This document shows, piece by piece, positions 35,708 to 46,325 of a stretch of 64,000 nucleotides of DNA; within the stretch, counting starts at the first letter, position 1, and each line of letters starts with the position of its first letter. Where the stretch lies: assembly GCA_001465935.1 (NCBI GenBank), contig LNKV01000067.1:1-64000 (forward strand), written 5' to 3'. The notes under the pieces were generated by a model, which worked only from the letters and a program-made list of their open reading frames with translations, did not search any database and was not told the DNA's origin. The position numbers and the translations under genes were made by a program. Source of the stretch: Clarireedia homoeocarpa (taxonomy: Eukaryota > Ascomycota > Leotiomycetes > Helotiales > Rutstroemiaceae).

Positions 35708-36467
35708 TATTCACTCAAGCGTATATTCTCCGTAACTGCAATGATTTTGATCCTCGCACGGCCTGGAGGCTTGATTTCAAGTAATATATACTTATATGAA
35801 TATAGCAAAGGGTTGACAATGTAAGCCAGAATGCCTTACCGAATTTCCCACATATGGTTTGCACCACCTTACCACTGTATCAGCACTGTATCAGCACTGT
35901 ACCCTTGTTTTTGCGCATGACAGTAGCCAATGACTTGGTGCACCGTTGTAGCCACTAAGGTGTGTGAACGCCCGATAGGCCTCACAGACACGCCGCGCAA
36001 AAACCCAATTGGGACATTTCAAGAATAGCCTGGTGCTGGAGGCATGAAGTTTACGAACCAGAAGAGCGTGCAAAAACATCAGGCCAATCGTGTAGAATCA
36101 TGCAAGTAAACATAGAGCACTCGAAGAAGTGCTGCGCCTGCAGCCTTGGACGATCCGAATCGTGCAAAAACTACTTGGTGGCTTTTTGTTGACTAGCCAT
36201 AGAGTAATCTGACTGCGTTGAACGTTTTAATGCGTCTCTTGTCAGCAAGCTTTTTATATTCCTCTAAGATGCTACTGGACTGGCCTCTGAAGTATTGTAT
36301 ATATATAATTCATGTCTTGCACAGGTCCAATTTTGTATCCAGCCTGCAGCTATTCAACCGGCATAGACCTAAACTCAGGGCCAACGACCAAAGCTGATAA
36401 TGTATCTCCTCATCCAGAATCCAAGTACGAAAACTAGTGTATCTATCCTCAGAGATTCCTAGCTGAC
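35708..36467. other. Intergenic, no gene seen
   Basis: Upstream of the Clr5-ankyrin gene. A minus-strand frame at 35891-36079 has no recognisable features. A repeated ATCAGCACTGT motif occurs at about 35879-35900. Confidence 0.55.
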
Positions 36468-36674
36468 ATGTGTATAGCTGCAGCCCCTGTTATAAATAAC
36501 AGCACACTCGCTCTCCAATGCTTAGGTTTTACAGCGGGCACTCGCCTCAATGACAGCAACGCAATTGCCATTGTGTTTGGTGTTTTGACCATTGCTTCAA
36601 CCGCTGTGAACCTCTGGCAGAACCACAAATACTTCATGCATCAGACAAAAGAAAAACAAGAGGGGAGAGCTTAA
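36468..36674 (+). CDS. Possible small membrane protein, unknown
   Basis: ATG-started frame of 68 codons. It has one strong hydrophobic segment (AIAIVFGVLTIASTAVNLW, about residues 32-50) followed by a short basic, polar tail ending in KEKQEGRA, a plausible single-pass topology with N-out or N-in unresolved. I recognise no family. It could be the last exon of a longer gene or a chance frame. It sits between the Clr5-ankyrin gene and SGT2. Confidence 0.3.
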   Translation: MCIAAAPVINNSTLALQCLGFTAGTRLNDSNAIAIVFGVLTIASTAVNLWQNHKYFMHQTKEKQEGRA

Positions 36675-37113
36675 CTACGTAAGTAGTTCATCATGCCATG
36701 GATATCTCAACGTCTTTCTAACAATCAGTCTCTCAATAAGAGCGTCGCGATCCAATGATTTGACTTCAAAGACTTCTGTAGGACCTCCAGCTATGGAGAT
36801 TCGGAGGTGGACAGGAGAACAAGATAAATCAAGTAATAAATATAGCGAGAGGATTGATGGTGTCTTTGGTGCGATGGATTTCATTTGTAGAACTCAATAA
36901 TGCGATGCAACGACTCAGTTCAAGCATGTGATGAAATTAAGTGCACAAACGGTAACAACAACCAGCCGTATCTAGCCTCAACCCCACGTCTCATCCCACC
37001 AGAACCTTCTATGATAAAGTCCCATAAAGACAAATAGCATTGAGTTCGCAAACACCCCCAGAACTCTTGCATCCCATTCCTCGTATACTCAAGAGTATTC
37101 CATATCGCCCATC
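36675..37113. other. Intergenic region upstream of SGT2
   Basis: 439 bp holding the SGT2 promoter and 5' UTR. No gene seen. Confidence 0.55.
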
Positions 37114-38214
37114 ATGGCAACCACCAAACAACGGCTCGCTCTCTCCATCATCGACTTTCTCACCACCTCCCTCACAGACGGCACCCTCAACGAAGAAGAA
37201 CGCGAATCCATCGAAATTGCAACCAACTGCATTTCCGAGTCATTTAAAGTCGATCCCACCGACGGCACACCCAAAGACACCCAAAACCTCCTTCAAATCT
37301 ACAGCGTGTATGAAAGCTTAAGAAAATCCACCCCAGCTGCCAAAGCTGCTCCCGCAGATGAGAAACCCACAGGCAAAGAGCCAACCGCTGAGGAGAAGAA
37401 AGAAGCTGAGGCCTTAAAGAGTCAGGGAAATGCTGCCATGGCGAAGAAAGATTACAAGGGCGCCATTGAGCTCTATTCCAAAGCACTAGCTATCATTCCA
37501 GGAAACCCAATTTTCCTCAGCAATCGCGCTGCCGCATATTCTGCGTCTAAAGACCACGAATCTGCCAAGGCAGATGCAGAAGCAGCTGTTGACGCTGACC
37601 CCAAATACACAAAGGCGTGGTCAAGACTTGGCTTAGCGAAGTTTGCATTGGGTGATGCTAAGGGGAGTATGGAGGCTTATGAGAAGGGTATTGAGTATGA
37701 GGGTAATGGAGGAAGTGACGCAATGAAGAAAGGCTTCGAGACTGCAAAGAAGAGAGTCCAGGAGTTAGAGCAAAGAGGTGGGGATAATGACGAAGTGGCA
37801 GATAGAGGTGCGCCAGGTGGAGGTGCTGGAGGCATGCCGGATTTGAGCTCATTGGCTGGTATGTTTGGCGGTGGAGGAGGAGGTGGAATGCCAGACCTGA
37901 GCTCAATCATGAGCAACCCCATGTTTGCTAGCATGGCACAGAACCTCATGAGCAACCCAGATGCTTTGAACAACTTGATGAGCAACCCGAGGATACGAGA
38001 GATGGCTAATCAGTTCGGTGCTGGAGGTGGTGGAGGAGGAAGTGGTGGCGGAATGCCAGATATGTCGAGCTTAATGAATGACCCTTCAATTGCCGAATTG
38101 TAAGTTCCACCAACACTTATTCTCCAATCTCGAACACAGGCATGTACTAATCATTTCGACAGGGCAAGAAACCTTGGGGGGGCGGGCAGAGGTGCAGGGC
38201 GTGGTGGCCAATAG
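37114..38214 (+). CDS. SGT2, small glutamine-rich TPR co-chaperone
   Basis: Cytosolic co-chaperone that hands tail-anchored proteins to the GET pathway (family knowledge). Exons are 37114-38099 and 38163-38214; 345 residues. Residues 1-65 form the Get5/Get4-binding dimerisation helices (RLALSIIDFLTTSLTDGTLN). Three TPR units span about 95-200 with GNAAMAKKDYKGAIELYSKA, NPIFLSNRAAAYSASKDHES and YTKAWSRLGLAKFALGDAKG. The C-terminus is Gly/Met-rich with repeated MPDLSS and MSNP motifs, the substrate-binding region. The intron donor GT overlaps an in-frame TTG-TAA, so unspliced mRNA stops at once and loses only the 17-residue Gly/Arg tail. Confidence 0.93.
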
Positions 38215-38850
38215 ATGACATGATTTGACGAAATTGGGTTTGCAAGTTCACAAGTAGACATTACAGATACCATTGAAAGAGCATTCTAGCAAAGCTTCAC
38301 AAGGAAAGCGGACTATAATTACGAAATGACATTTCTATTTCTCTAAGTGTCATGTAGTTCGGTGAATTGACGCAAGAATGTGTCAGGGAAAAAACCCGAA
38401 CTTCAGTGCTACTATCAGCATTCCTCAAGCTATAAATGAATGCCACTTATCTCTCTTCGTGAAACTAGCAATACTTTCCGTTGCACCCAAGGTGATGGGA
38501 AATTCAGAAAGAATGCTAATCCAGAATTTCATTTTTCTTCTCACATCACTATCCTTGGACCCCCATTCGTAAGCTCCTTTCACATCTTCTGAGAATATCA
38601 TCACGCGCACGACCAGTTTCTAAAGGTAGATTAACGCTCAGGCATTGCCCGACTAAACATGGCCATGCTCTGCCTTTCGAAGTATCAACATAATTGAATA
38701 CCCATGGTTAAAATGAGTTTTTGTGCGAGGAGTAGATCAGTAGACGTAATGGACTGATCAAAGTCGGGCAGATTCATATCAATGACAGGGTGGCTGTAGG
38801 AAATTTCGTTTTAGAATTCAAGGTATTTTGATTGGTATTATATGATTTAT
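38215..38850. other. Convergent intergenic region
   Basis: 3' regions of SGT2 (+) and OLA1 (-). No gene seen. Confidence 0.6.
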
Positions 38851-40403
38851 CTATCCTTTGGCCGCTCCAGCCTTGATCAATAATATATCTAGAACTCATT
38901 AGCCATATATCAAACATATGAGTCAACGGTATCTGCTTACCTCCGTCTTCCACAACGTAATCCTTGCCCTTGGTCATGACCTTTCCTTTGGCCTTGACTT
39001 CGGCTTCATCTCCGTTACATTCCCTTAGTGTAGCATAGTTGTAAACAACTGCTTGAATGAAGGTTTTCTCAAAATCACCGTGAATGACTCCTGCGGCTTG
39101 TGGTGCTTTGGTGCCATTCCTGATGGTCCATTGTCGAACTTCATCTGCACCTGTGGTAAAGAAACTGCCAAGGTGCAACACCTTTCGCATTGTAGTAATA
39201 AGCTTAGGTAAAGCAGACTCAACTCCCAATTTCTTGAGCTCTTCCTTGGCCTCTTCTTCTGTCTCGAATCGAGTTAAACGCTCCTCAAGGCAAATAGAAA
39301 TGGGCATAATTGGGTCGCCAGCTGCGTGTTCCTTAATCCATTCCATGATCTTGGGCAAATGCTTGTTCTTCTTTCGAATGTAGTCCTTCTCGCTCAAGTT
39401 AACGAGGTAGACGACTGGTTTGGCGGTAAGGAGGAAAAGTGGATTAATAGTTTCAACCTTATAAGATTCTTGTCAGCATGAAGTATATGGAGTATTTCAA
39501 TACAACAATAGTGCGTGTTTGATATTTCAGAACGGGTTTCTTATCTCAGGTTGCTCTCTGCGTTTATTGTGAGGCATTCGACGAGCTGGGATTATCAGGC
39601 CTCATGGCCTTTTGTCATCATGAAAGGGGGCGGGTAAAAAAGTAAAAATTGTAAGCCTACCTCCTTTGGAGACCAGTTGCCTTTGCGGACATCACCTCCT
39701 TCTTGAAGGAGGGCCAACACCTTTTCGATTGTGGCCTCTTCTTCCCTGAGTTTTTTCATCTCGAGACTTTGACCTCCTCTTCTTGTCAACTTCTTCTGGG
39801 CCTCGAGTGCTTTTTCAACAAACTCAATGTCCTTGATACGAAGCTCGTTGCTGATGATGTCCAAATCTCGGACAGGATCCACATCTCCCTCGATATGGAT
39901 GATTTCGGCATCATCGAAACATCGGACAACCTGGAAAATGGCATCGACAGCACGAATATGTGACAAGAAAGCGTTTCCGAGACCCTCACCCTTGGATGCA
40001 CCTCGAGTTAAGCCGGCGATATCGTAGATGGTAAGATGTGCGGGAACTCGGGATTTGGGTTGGTATTTTTCGCAAAGCCAGTCGAACCGCTCATCTGGGA
40101 CAATGACCCGCGATTCTTCAGGGTCGATGGTTGCGAAGGGGAAATTCTAGATGGGGTTAGAACTTAATGGTAAGAAAGGCAGTTGAGGCTTTATCACTTA
40201 CGGCTGGGTTACCTAGGGAGCACTTGGTAATAGCTTGAAAGAGTGTTGACTTGCCGACATTTGCAAGACCGACCTATTTCGAATCAGCTCGAGTCCAGCC
40301 ACACAGTTACCAAGTGATAGAAACGCACGATTCCACTCTTTAAGTTATTGCCAGGTCTGCCCAGCAGGACCTTCTTTTCCTCAGTGGCTTTCTTTGGTGG
40401 CAT
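38851..40403 (-). CDS. Obg-like ATPase OLA1/YchF, 5 exons
   Basis: Translation-factor-class P-loop ATPase of the YchF/OLA1 family, cytosolic and stress-linked (family knowledge). Exons are 40329-40403, 40202-40273, 39661-40146, 38941-39457 and 38851-38888; 395 residues, matching yeast Ola1 in length. The start MPPKKATEEKKVLLGRPGNN is typical. G1 is VGLANVGKSTLFQ, G3 lies in LTIYDIAGLTRGASKGEG, and the G4 site is NLSEKD in place of NKxD, the change that gives this family ATP preference. The TGS domain is at the C-terminus (GVIHGDFEKTFIQAVV, then DYVVEDGDILLIKAGAAKG). Exon 1 is preceded by a long in-frame open stretch with no ATG that resembles a mitochondrial presequence. Confidence 0.96.
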
Positions 40404-41123
40404 CCTGCGACTTTTCTTCGCGTAAGACCTTTTGTGTATGAAAAGAACCGTACAGTTAAGTAGGCTCGATTTTTTGTTGATAAAAGCAGAACTTGCTGCG
40501 ATTGGGCTTGAAATGGGTTGAAAAGAAGAGAAAGAAGAGAAGAGACGTTGAACACGCAACGGAGACGTCGTGATGGTGGGGTTTGCAGCCAGCCTTATGC
40601 GGACTGCAATGGAATCAAATAGTTGCGACGAATGGAGTTGCTCGAAATTTTCTTTTAAGAGAAAAATTTGCGTGTGCTCTCTGCCCTGGCCTGGAATGAG
40701 ATCCCCGCTCCAAATTCGGCAGGTGGTGCGGGAAGATCATGTGATATAGAAGCTTTCCTTTCTTGGCAGCGACTCGGCTCTCTCGAACCGCCGGCATTAA
40801 GTTTCACCGATGTGGGGGCGACCGAAAGTTCGAAGGCTAGCTAGAAGGATGATGAACATCAATCAGCAATGATATGCCTGTTCTGGTCTGACCTTGGTCC
40901 TAGACTGTTATGCAACCACAACATGAATCCTAAGTTTTCTATGCCAATTCCTTGGTAGATTCCATAACCTTTATGTTTTCTTGCCGTCCAGAAATAATAG
41001 GGGATACGTACTTTACTTGTGCGGCGCTCAATTGACCTTTGCGGAAGCTTGCCTACTTTTCGTCATTATCGACTCTTGAAGTGACGATAACTATAGCAAT
41101 AAACTCCGCGTCTTATCTTCAGC
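40404..41123. promoter_or_regulatory. Divergent OLA1/PPPDE intergenic region
   Basis: 720 bp between divergent start codons, containing both promoters. The OLA1 side (40404 to about 40620) is open in the OLA1 frame without an ATG. No specific element is claimed. Confidence 0.5.
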
Positions 41124-41973
41124 ATGTCTTCTAAAAAGAGTTCTCGAAAGTCTTCGCAAAGTCATAGATCCACACTTTCCCTACAGAAGACGGAGATCGT
41201 GATCAACGTCTATGACCTACTTCCTGTAAGTTATCCCGGAGTTTGTTGGGATCATGATAGGCTCCGTAATGATCGGCTTGAGGAATGTTACTGATTAACT
41301 CTTCTAGCCAGGCAAACTCTCCTCTGTCCTGTGGACTCTCGGTACTTCCCTACTTCATAGCGGAGTTGTCATCAACAATAGAGAGTATGCCTTTGGTGGT
41401 CACGATCGGAAGGGTATGACAGGCGTGTATTGGGCAAAGCCACGACTCGAACCACCTGGAGGCACTTTCAAATGCGAAATTCTACAAGGGTTTACGGTCT
41501 CGCCTCAAGCTGAAATTGATGCGATTATAAAGGAGGCGTCGGAGGTTTTCCAAGGCACGTCATACAACCTACTCAGTAGGAACTGCAATCACTTTACATC
41601 TTACTTGTGCGAGAGTCTTACTGGTCGACCGGCGCCTGCATGGCTAAACCGAGCCGCTAGCATTGGGGTTGCGTTACCATGCATGGTTCCCAAAGAATGG
41701 ATTACCCCTCCAGATTACGAAACTGCGGATGGAGCACTTGTTGAAGATGAACAATCCGACTCGAACGAACGTTCAAGAATGCTGGATGATACAGACACCA
41801 GTTTCCAACGACACAGCATGGATGATGGCCGACCTGAGATAATTCTGGCGGATGATGAATGGGACAGCGAAGAAGCAATGGAAAGGAATAAGAAAGGTAA
41901 AGGTAAAGAGGTCAGGGACACATCAGGACGAATTGTGCCATTGTCTGAGAGGGCCCCAACAGCTAGGAGATAA
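41124..41973 (+). CDS. PPPDE/DeSI-type thiol peptidase, 2 exons
   Basis: Predicted 255 residues of the PPPDE (DUF862) superfamily, papain-fold enzymes that include deSUMOylating/deubiquitinating isopeptidases (family knowledge). Exons are 41124-41225 and 41308-41973; donor GTAAGT and acceptor TTCTAG join in phase 0. The expected catalytic His is in LLHSGVVINNREYAFGG (about H51) and the catalytic Cys in SRNCNHFTSYLCE (about C127). The N-terminus is Ser/Lys-rich. After the domain comes an acidic tail with runs such as LADDEWDSEEAMERNKK. The length suits DeSI-2-like fungal proteins. The substrate cannot be told from sequence. Confidence 0.9.
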
Positions 41974-42156
41974 ATCGATGGTCAGATGGGTGACATGGGT
42001 CGGGCGTTTTCGAAAATAATCTTTGGGTAAAATGACTTTGGCGTCAGGAGGTTCATTCGATGATACCAGTTATGCTACAATGCCACGATTCTAATTGTAC
42101 AGATTTGCACATCGTTCAAATGTACAAAGCATTTCCGCTGCCACCATGGTCTCCAA

Positions 42157-42921
42157 CTAGCCCAACCTTCTTGGTTTCTTACTCCTTGTTCCGCCGAACT
42201 TCAATCTTGTTGCGTCTGTGACTTTGACCACCTTTCCTCTCAACAAACGACCTTCTGTACCCATCAAAGCCTTTGTAACAGCTTCTCGTCCCGCACCAAA
42301 TCCTCTGAGGACCAACTCCAATTTATGAATCTCCCGGTTGATGGCCCGCTCATGGATCCTAGCCATCACCAATGATGCCAATTGAAACGCCGAATCATAA
42401 TGTTTCCTCCCCGAATGCCTAAAGCCAATATTCCCGCAAGACAGTGAAATAATGGGACTTCGGTCAGGTCTTGTAAGTGTGATATGGGTGTTATGTCTTG
42501 TAGCATAAACATGGAAGTGATGAGGCTCCTCATCAACCTTTGTGTCTCCAATCAGAGTACCATCATCATCTGAATATGATGACTCAAACACCTTTGTTTT
42601 TTTGAAGCCTCTTTGGGTAGGAGTCGATGCTGATAGTTTCGCGAACATGCCAGCAAGCTCAGTCATGGAAGATGCATTTGCAGCTGGTCGAGGTTTGGAT
42701 TGTGGCGAGGCATCGCGTGTATCTTTGCGGTCAGTTTGTGGTGAAGTAAAACGCATGGTAGAGGATCTGAAAGAACTGATGTCGTCTCCATCAGCTTTTC
42801 GTGGTGAAGTGCTTGAAAATGGTCGCAGACATCGTAATGGCAAGCTCGGAGACGTTGCAGAATTGGAAATGGACCTAAAGGGCGACTGAGCCAGAGCTCG
42901 CCTTGCCAACGTTCGACTCAT
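42157..42921 (-). CDS. Mitochondrial small-subunit ribosomal protein uS11m
   Basis: Single exon, 254 residues from the ATG at 42921 (MSRTLARRALAQSPFRSISN, an Arg/Ser-rich mitochondrial presequence). The frame also has an upstream Met at 43098, but that extension does not look like a presequence. The C-terminal ~120 residues are ribosomal protein S11: HFHVYATRHNTHITLTRPDR, GNIGFRHSGRKHYDSAFQLA, a LELVLRGFGAGREAVTKAL tract, and the basic end GTRSKKPRRLG. It binds the platform of the mitochondrial small subunit (family knowledge; yeast MRPS18). The middle is a low-complexity linker of usual fungal type. Divergent from TIM44 across 231 bp, pairing two mitochondrial genes. Confidence 0.92.
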   Translation of the reverse strand: MSRTLARRALAQSPFRSISNSATSPSLPLRCLRPFSSTSPRKADGDDISSFRSSTMRFTSPQTDRKDTRDASPQSKPRPAANASSMTELAGMFAKLSASTPTQRGFKKTKVFESSYSDDDGTLIGDTKVDEEPHHFHVYATRHNTHITLTRPDRSPIISLSCGNIGFRHSGRKHYDSAFQLASLVMARIHERAINREIHKLELVLRGFGAGREAVTKALMGTEGRLLRGKVVKVTDATRLKFGGTRSKKPRRLG

Positions 42922-43152
42922 GGCGTACGGGTCGTCCAATACCAAGTCACAAGTTGCATGTCGATAGCAAGTATCAATATCGAAAGAAAGTTGACGCGGG
43001 CCGGCAACTTCCGCAATCCAGGAAATTTTGCTCTCACTATCGGAGAAAATGTTCAGAACGCCGCCATGATATCTTGCACAACTAAATTTATTTCTCACGC
43101 TGCGTCTTCCAAACTACCTTTTTAATCACATTTCTCTTCTAATCACAACGAT
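42922..43152. promoter_or_regulatory. Bidirectional uS11m/TIM44 promoter region
   Basis: 231 bp between two divergent genes for mitochondrial proteins. Shared regulation is plausible but inferred. No factor site is claimed. Confidence 0.5.
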
Positions 43153-44831
43153 ATGAACGCTCTCAGACAGGCTGCGATGAGGGCGCCTTCTAGTGGGCAG
43201 ATACCTCTGACTTCAATTGCGAGACCTTCACCCCACGCCTCAAATCTTCCCCGACAATTATTACAGCAGAGCCGAACAATAAAATATTCGGCAGCGGGAA
43301 TCTCGAGGCCTACATATCTCTTATATCCTGCGCCTTTGCGATCACGATTTCTCCCAGAGGAAATACGGTCAGTCACCTATCCTTTAACCTCACGGCAATT
43401 CCATCAAAGCTCGAGGTTAGGCCAAGAAAAGCCCAAGAATCCAGCAGACACAGCCGCTAAAGAGGAACCGACGGAAGAAGGTAGTGCAAAGAAGGAAGAT
43501 ACCAAAAAATCTGAGTCTGAGTCTGGGGAGGAACAGGCAAAGAACGAGGAAGAAAGCAGTGAGGGCAAAAAAGAGGAGCAGAAAGAGGCCCCACCCCCAC
43601 CACCACCGCACGGAGACAAGACGCCATGGCAAGTGTTTACAGAGACTTTACAAAGCGAATTCAAGGCCTCGAAGGAATGGAATGAGTCTACAAAAGCATT
43701 GGCAGAGGGCGCTCACCAATTTACCGAAAGCGAAAGTGTTCGACGTGCCCGACAAGCATATGAATCTACGACTGGAGCTGTGTCGTCAACAACTGGAAAA
43801 GTTCTGAAGACTACTGCCGGCGCTGTAGGAAAGGGTGCTGCATGGACTTGGGAAACACCTGTTGTGAAGGCAGCTCGAAGCACTGTGAACGCCACCGCAA
43901 GCGTGATTGAAAAGGGAACACGACCACTTCGTCAGACAGAAGCCTACAAGAATGTCAAGGAAGTAATCGATGATGGAAGTAGCTCTAGATACGGAGGATG
44001 GGTAGAGAAAGAAGAGCGACGGAAAGCCAGGGAGTTACGGGAGAAGCAGGAGGCTGAAAAATTAGGACCGTTAGGCAGGAAACATGAAGTGCCCGTTGAA
44101 GATCCAAAGTATGTTATCTTGCATATCTATAACTCACAGCTGCTAACAGATACAGTGCTGGCACAAACGTAACAGTTCATAAAGATGCGCCATACAAAGA
44201 AGCCTGGCGAGACTTCCGCGATTCCAACCGTTTTATGCAATCGATATTCTCCCTCAAATCCACCTACAACGAATCTGACAATCCATTAATCTCCACCGCG
44301 CGCAGCATATCCGACCGAGTCGCCGGATTCTTCGCCGAAAACGAGACCGCCCAAGTGATTAAGAAATTCCGTGAAATGGACCCCTCATTCCAAATGGAGC
44401 CATTCCTCCGCGAAATGCGCGAATACATCCTTCCCGAAGTCCTCGACGCTTACGTCAAGGGTGATTCCGAAACCCTCAAGCTTTGGCTATCTGCTGCTCA
44501 GTTCTCCGTCTACGATGCGCTATCCAAACAATACACAACTGCTGGTCTGAAATCAGATGGTCGAATCTTGGATATCAGACATGTGGAGGTTCTGTCAGCG
44601 AGGATGCTAGATCCTGGTGATATTCCAGTATTCATCATCACATGCCGAACACAAGAGGTGCATGTCTACAGGAACGCGAAGACAAATGAGCTGGCTGCGG
44701 GAATGGAAGACAAGGTCCAATTGGTTACCTACGCCATTGGTGTCACGAGAGTAGCAGAGGATGTTAATAACCCGGAAACTAGAGGCTGGAGGTTGATCGA
44801 ACTTCAGAAGAGTGGAAGGGATTACATATGA
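43153..44831 (+). CDS. TIM44, inner-membrane import subunit, 2 exons
   Basis: Peripheral matrix-side subunit that tethers mtHsp70 to the TIM23 channel (family knowledge). Exons are 43153-44108 and 44156-44831, with a TGCTAAC branch site and TACAG acceptor; 543 residues. The N-terminus is a presequence (MNALRQAAMRAPSSGQ ... SRQFHQSSRL). A long Lys/Glu-rich segment follows with a run of prolines before HGDKTPWQVFTETLQSEF. The repeated STTGAVSSTTGKVLKTTAGA helices come next. The C-terminal Tim44-like domain has FREMDPSFQMEPFLREMREY, YILPEVLDAYVKGD and ends LIELQKSGRDYI. All motifs and lengths fit fungal TIM44. Confidence 0.95.
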
Positions 44832-45656
44832 GCAACTGGCTTCTCACATATATTCCTGTTATGCATCCGTCAGCGTACATCATCGTCATGTACGCCAGCC
44901 TATCCTATTCTTCTGCAAGCGGATCTTTCTTCTCTTCTATATTCTCACCGCTGCACCTCGCTCTCATCTCACAGCGACATATCATATCGCATCGCACAGC
45001 ATCACACACTTCCCATTAAACGCAACCTCCCACGTCCTCATTCAATCTACACATATAGGACCGGGTTTTTTCTCTCATCCCTTGTACATCATGCCACCCA
45101 CCCGCATCGTATCCAGGAGTTTAGGTGCAGGAACTTTTCAAACCAAACCAAATCACACATCACACCACATCTCGTCACATCTCGTCACCATATTATGCTA
45201 TCCCAACGCTGGGGTCGGTTCAAATGATTGACGCCATCTACCATTTTCCCTCTCGAGGGTAGCAGAGGAAACACAGAAGTATATTCCTCTACTCTAATTC
45301 TACTCATGTAACGCCACGCCACTCTTATATCAAAAAATTTATGTATATCTCATTCACCACCAACCCATCAACCATTACAATCACAAATCACAATCACAAA
45401 TTACAATCACAAATCAAACCCTTTCTCTCCAACAGGAAAAGAAAGGGCAAAAGGGGGAGGAAGTAGGAGATTCATATGAGAAGCAAGGAAGGGGGAGACT
45501 TAAGGAAGAGCGAAATGACTAGGCAATGATTACGTTGTGCTGGGCTTTTTCCATCTCCATGTACTGTATAACAGAGATATCACATCCATCACATGTATAT
45601 TTTGAAAGCGGAAATGCAAATGCAAATGCAGAGAGAGGAAAACCAAAGAGATCCAG

Positions 45657-45704
<48 letters not shown>

Positions 45705-46325
45705 AAGACTGGATAGATGAAAGTCAAGAGGATACAGTAAAAGCATAAAAAGATGACTTGACTTCTGAACTGTTGAGTGAGTGAACTTATGCGTTCGTTT
45801 GTCACTCCTCTACTCTACTCTACAATATAGTATATATTGCTTCGGGTATGCACATGTAAGATTTACTCTACATACGTACAGACATGTATGTATCTGATGT
45901 TCGCTAGAGATATCCATCGAGTACTGTAGTGATAATGATGTGATGTGATGTGATGAGTATGTTTTGACTATACTTCCATCCATCCATCCATCTATTCGAG
46001 TTCCCAAAGAATAACATCTTCCTTCCCGGTCTCGGTCCCGTCCAGTCCACTATCCCTCTTTCACCTCGCTCCCATCTCAAAACCTGCTCACAATCCTCCA
46101 AGTAGAGATGCAAGACCAAGAAAGTGCTGCTGGATGATAAATCATACATAGGAAGACATGAATCGTCCAGACAGAAGTAAGCAGCTATAACGTCTTTTCC
46201 ACTTCCTGCTTTATTCTTCTTCCTTCTTTCCGCTTGTCTTTCCCGTAATCTTTCCATCTTTCCCAAACTGCGTACTGGCGACCAACCCCCTCAACTCCAA
46301 CTAACCCGTCAACCATGTTAGAATA
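44832..46325. other. Convergent intergenic region with (GT)n
   Basis: 3' regions of TIM44 (+) and the PAM2 gene (-). It holds CACATCTCGT and ACAATCACAAAT short tandem repeats (about 45160-45190, 45375-45415), a long GT microsatellite and CATC repeats near 45975-45990. No gene seen; short frames translate repeats. Confidence 0.6.
45661..45703. repeat. (GT)21 microsatellite
   Basis: Uninterrupted GT dinucleotide run of about 43 nt. Confidence 0.95.
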
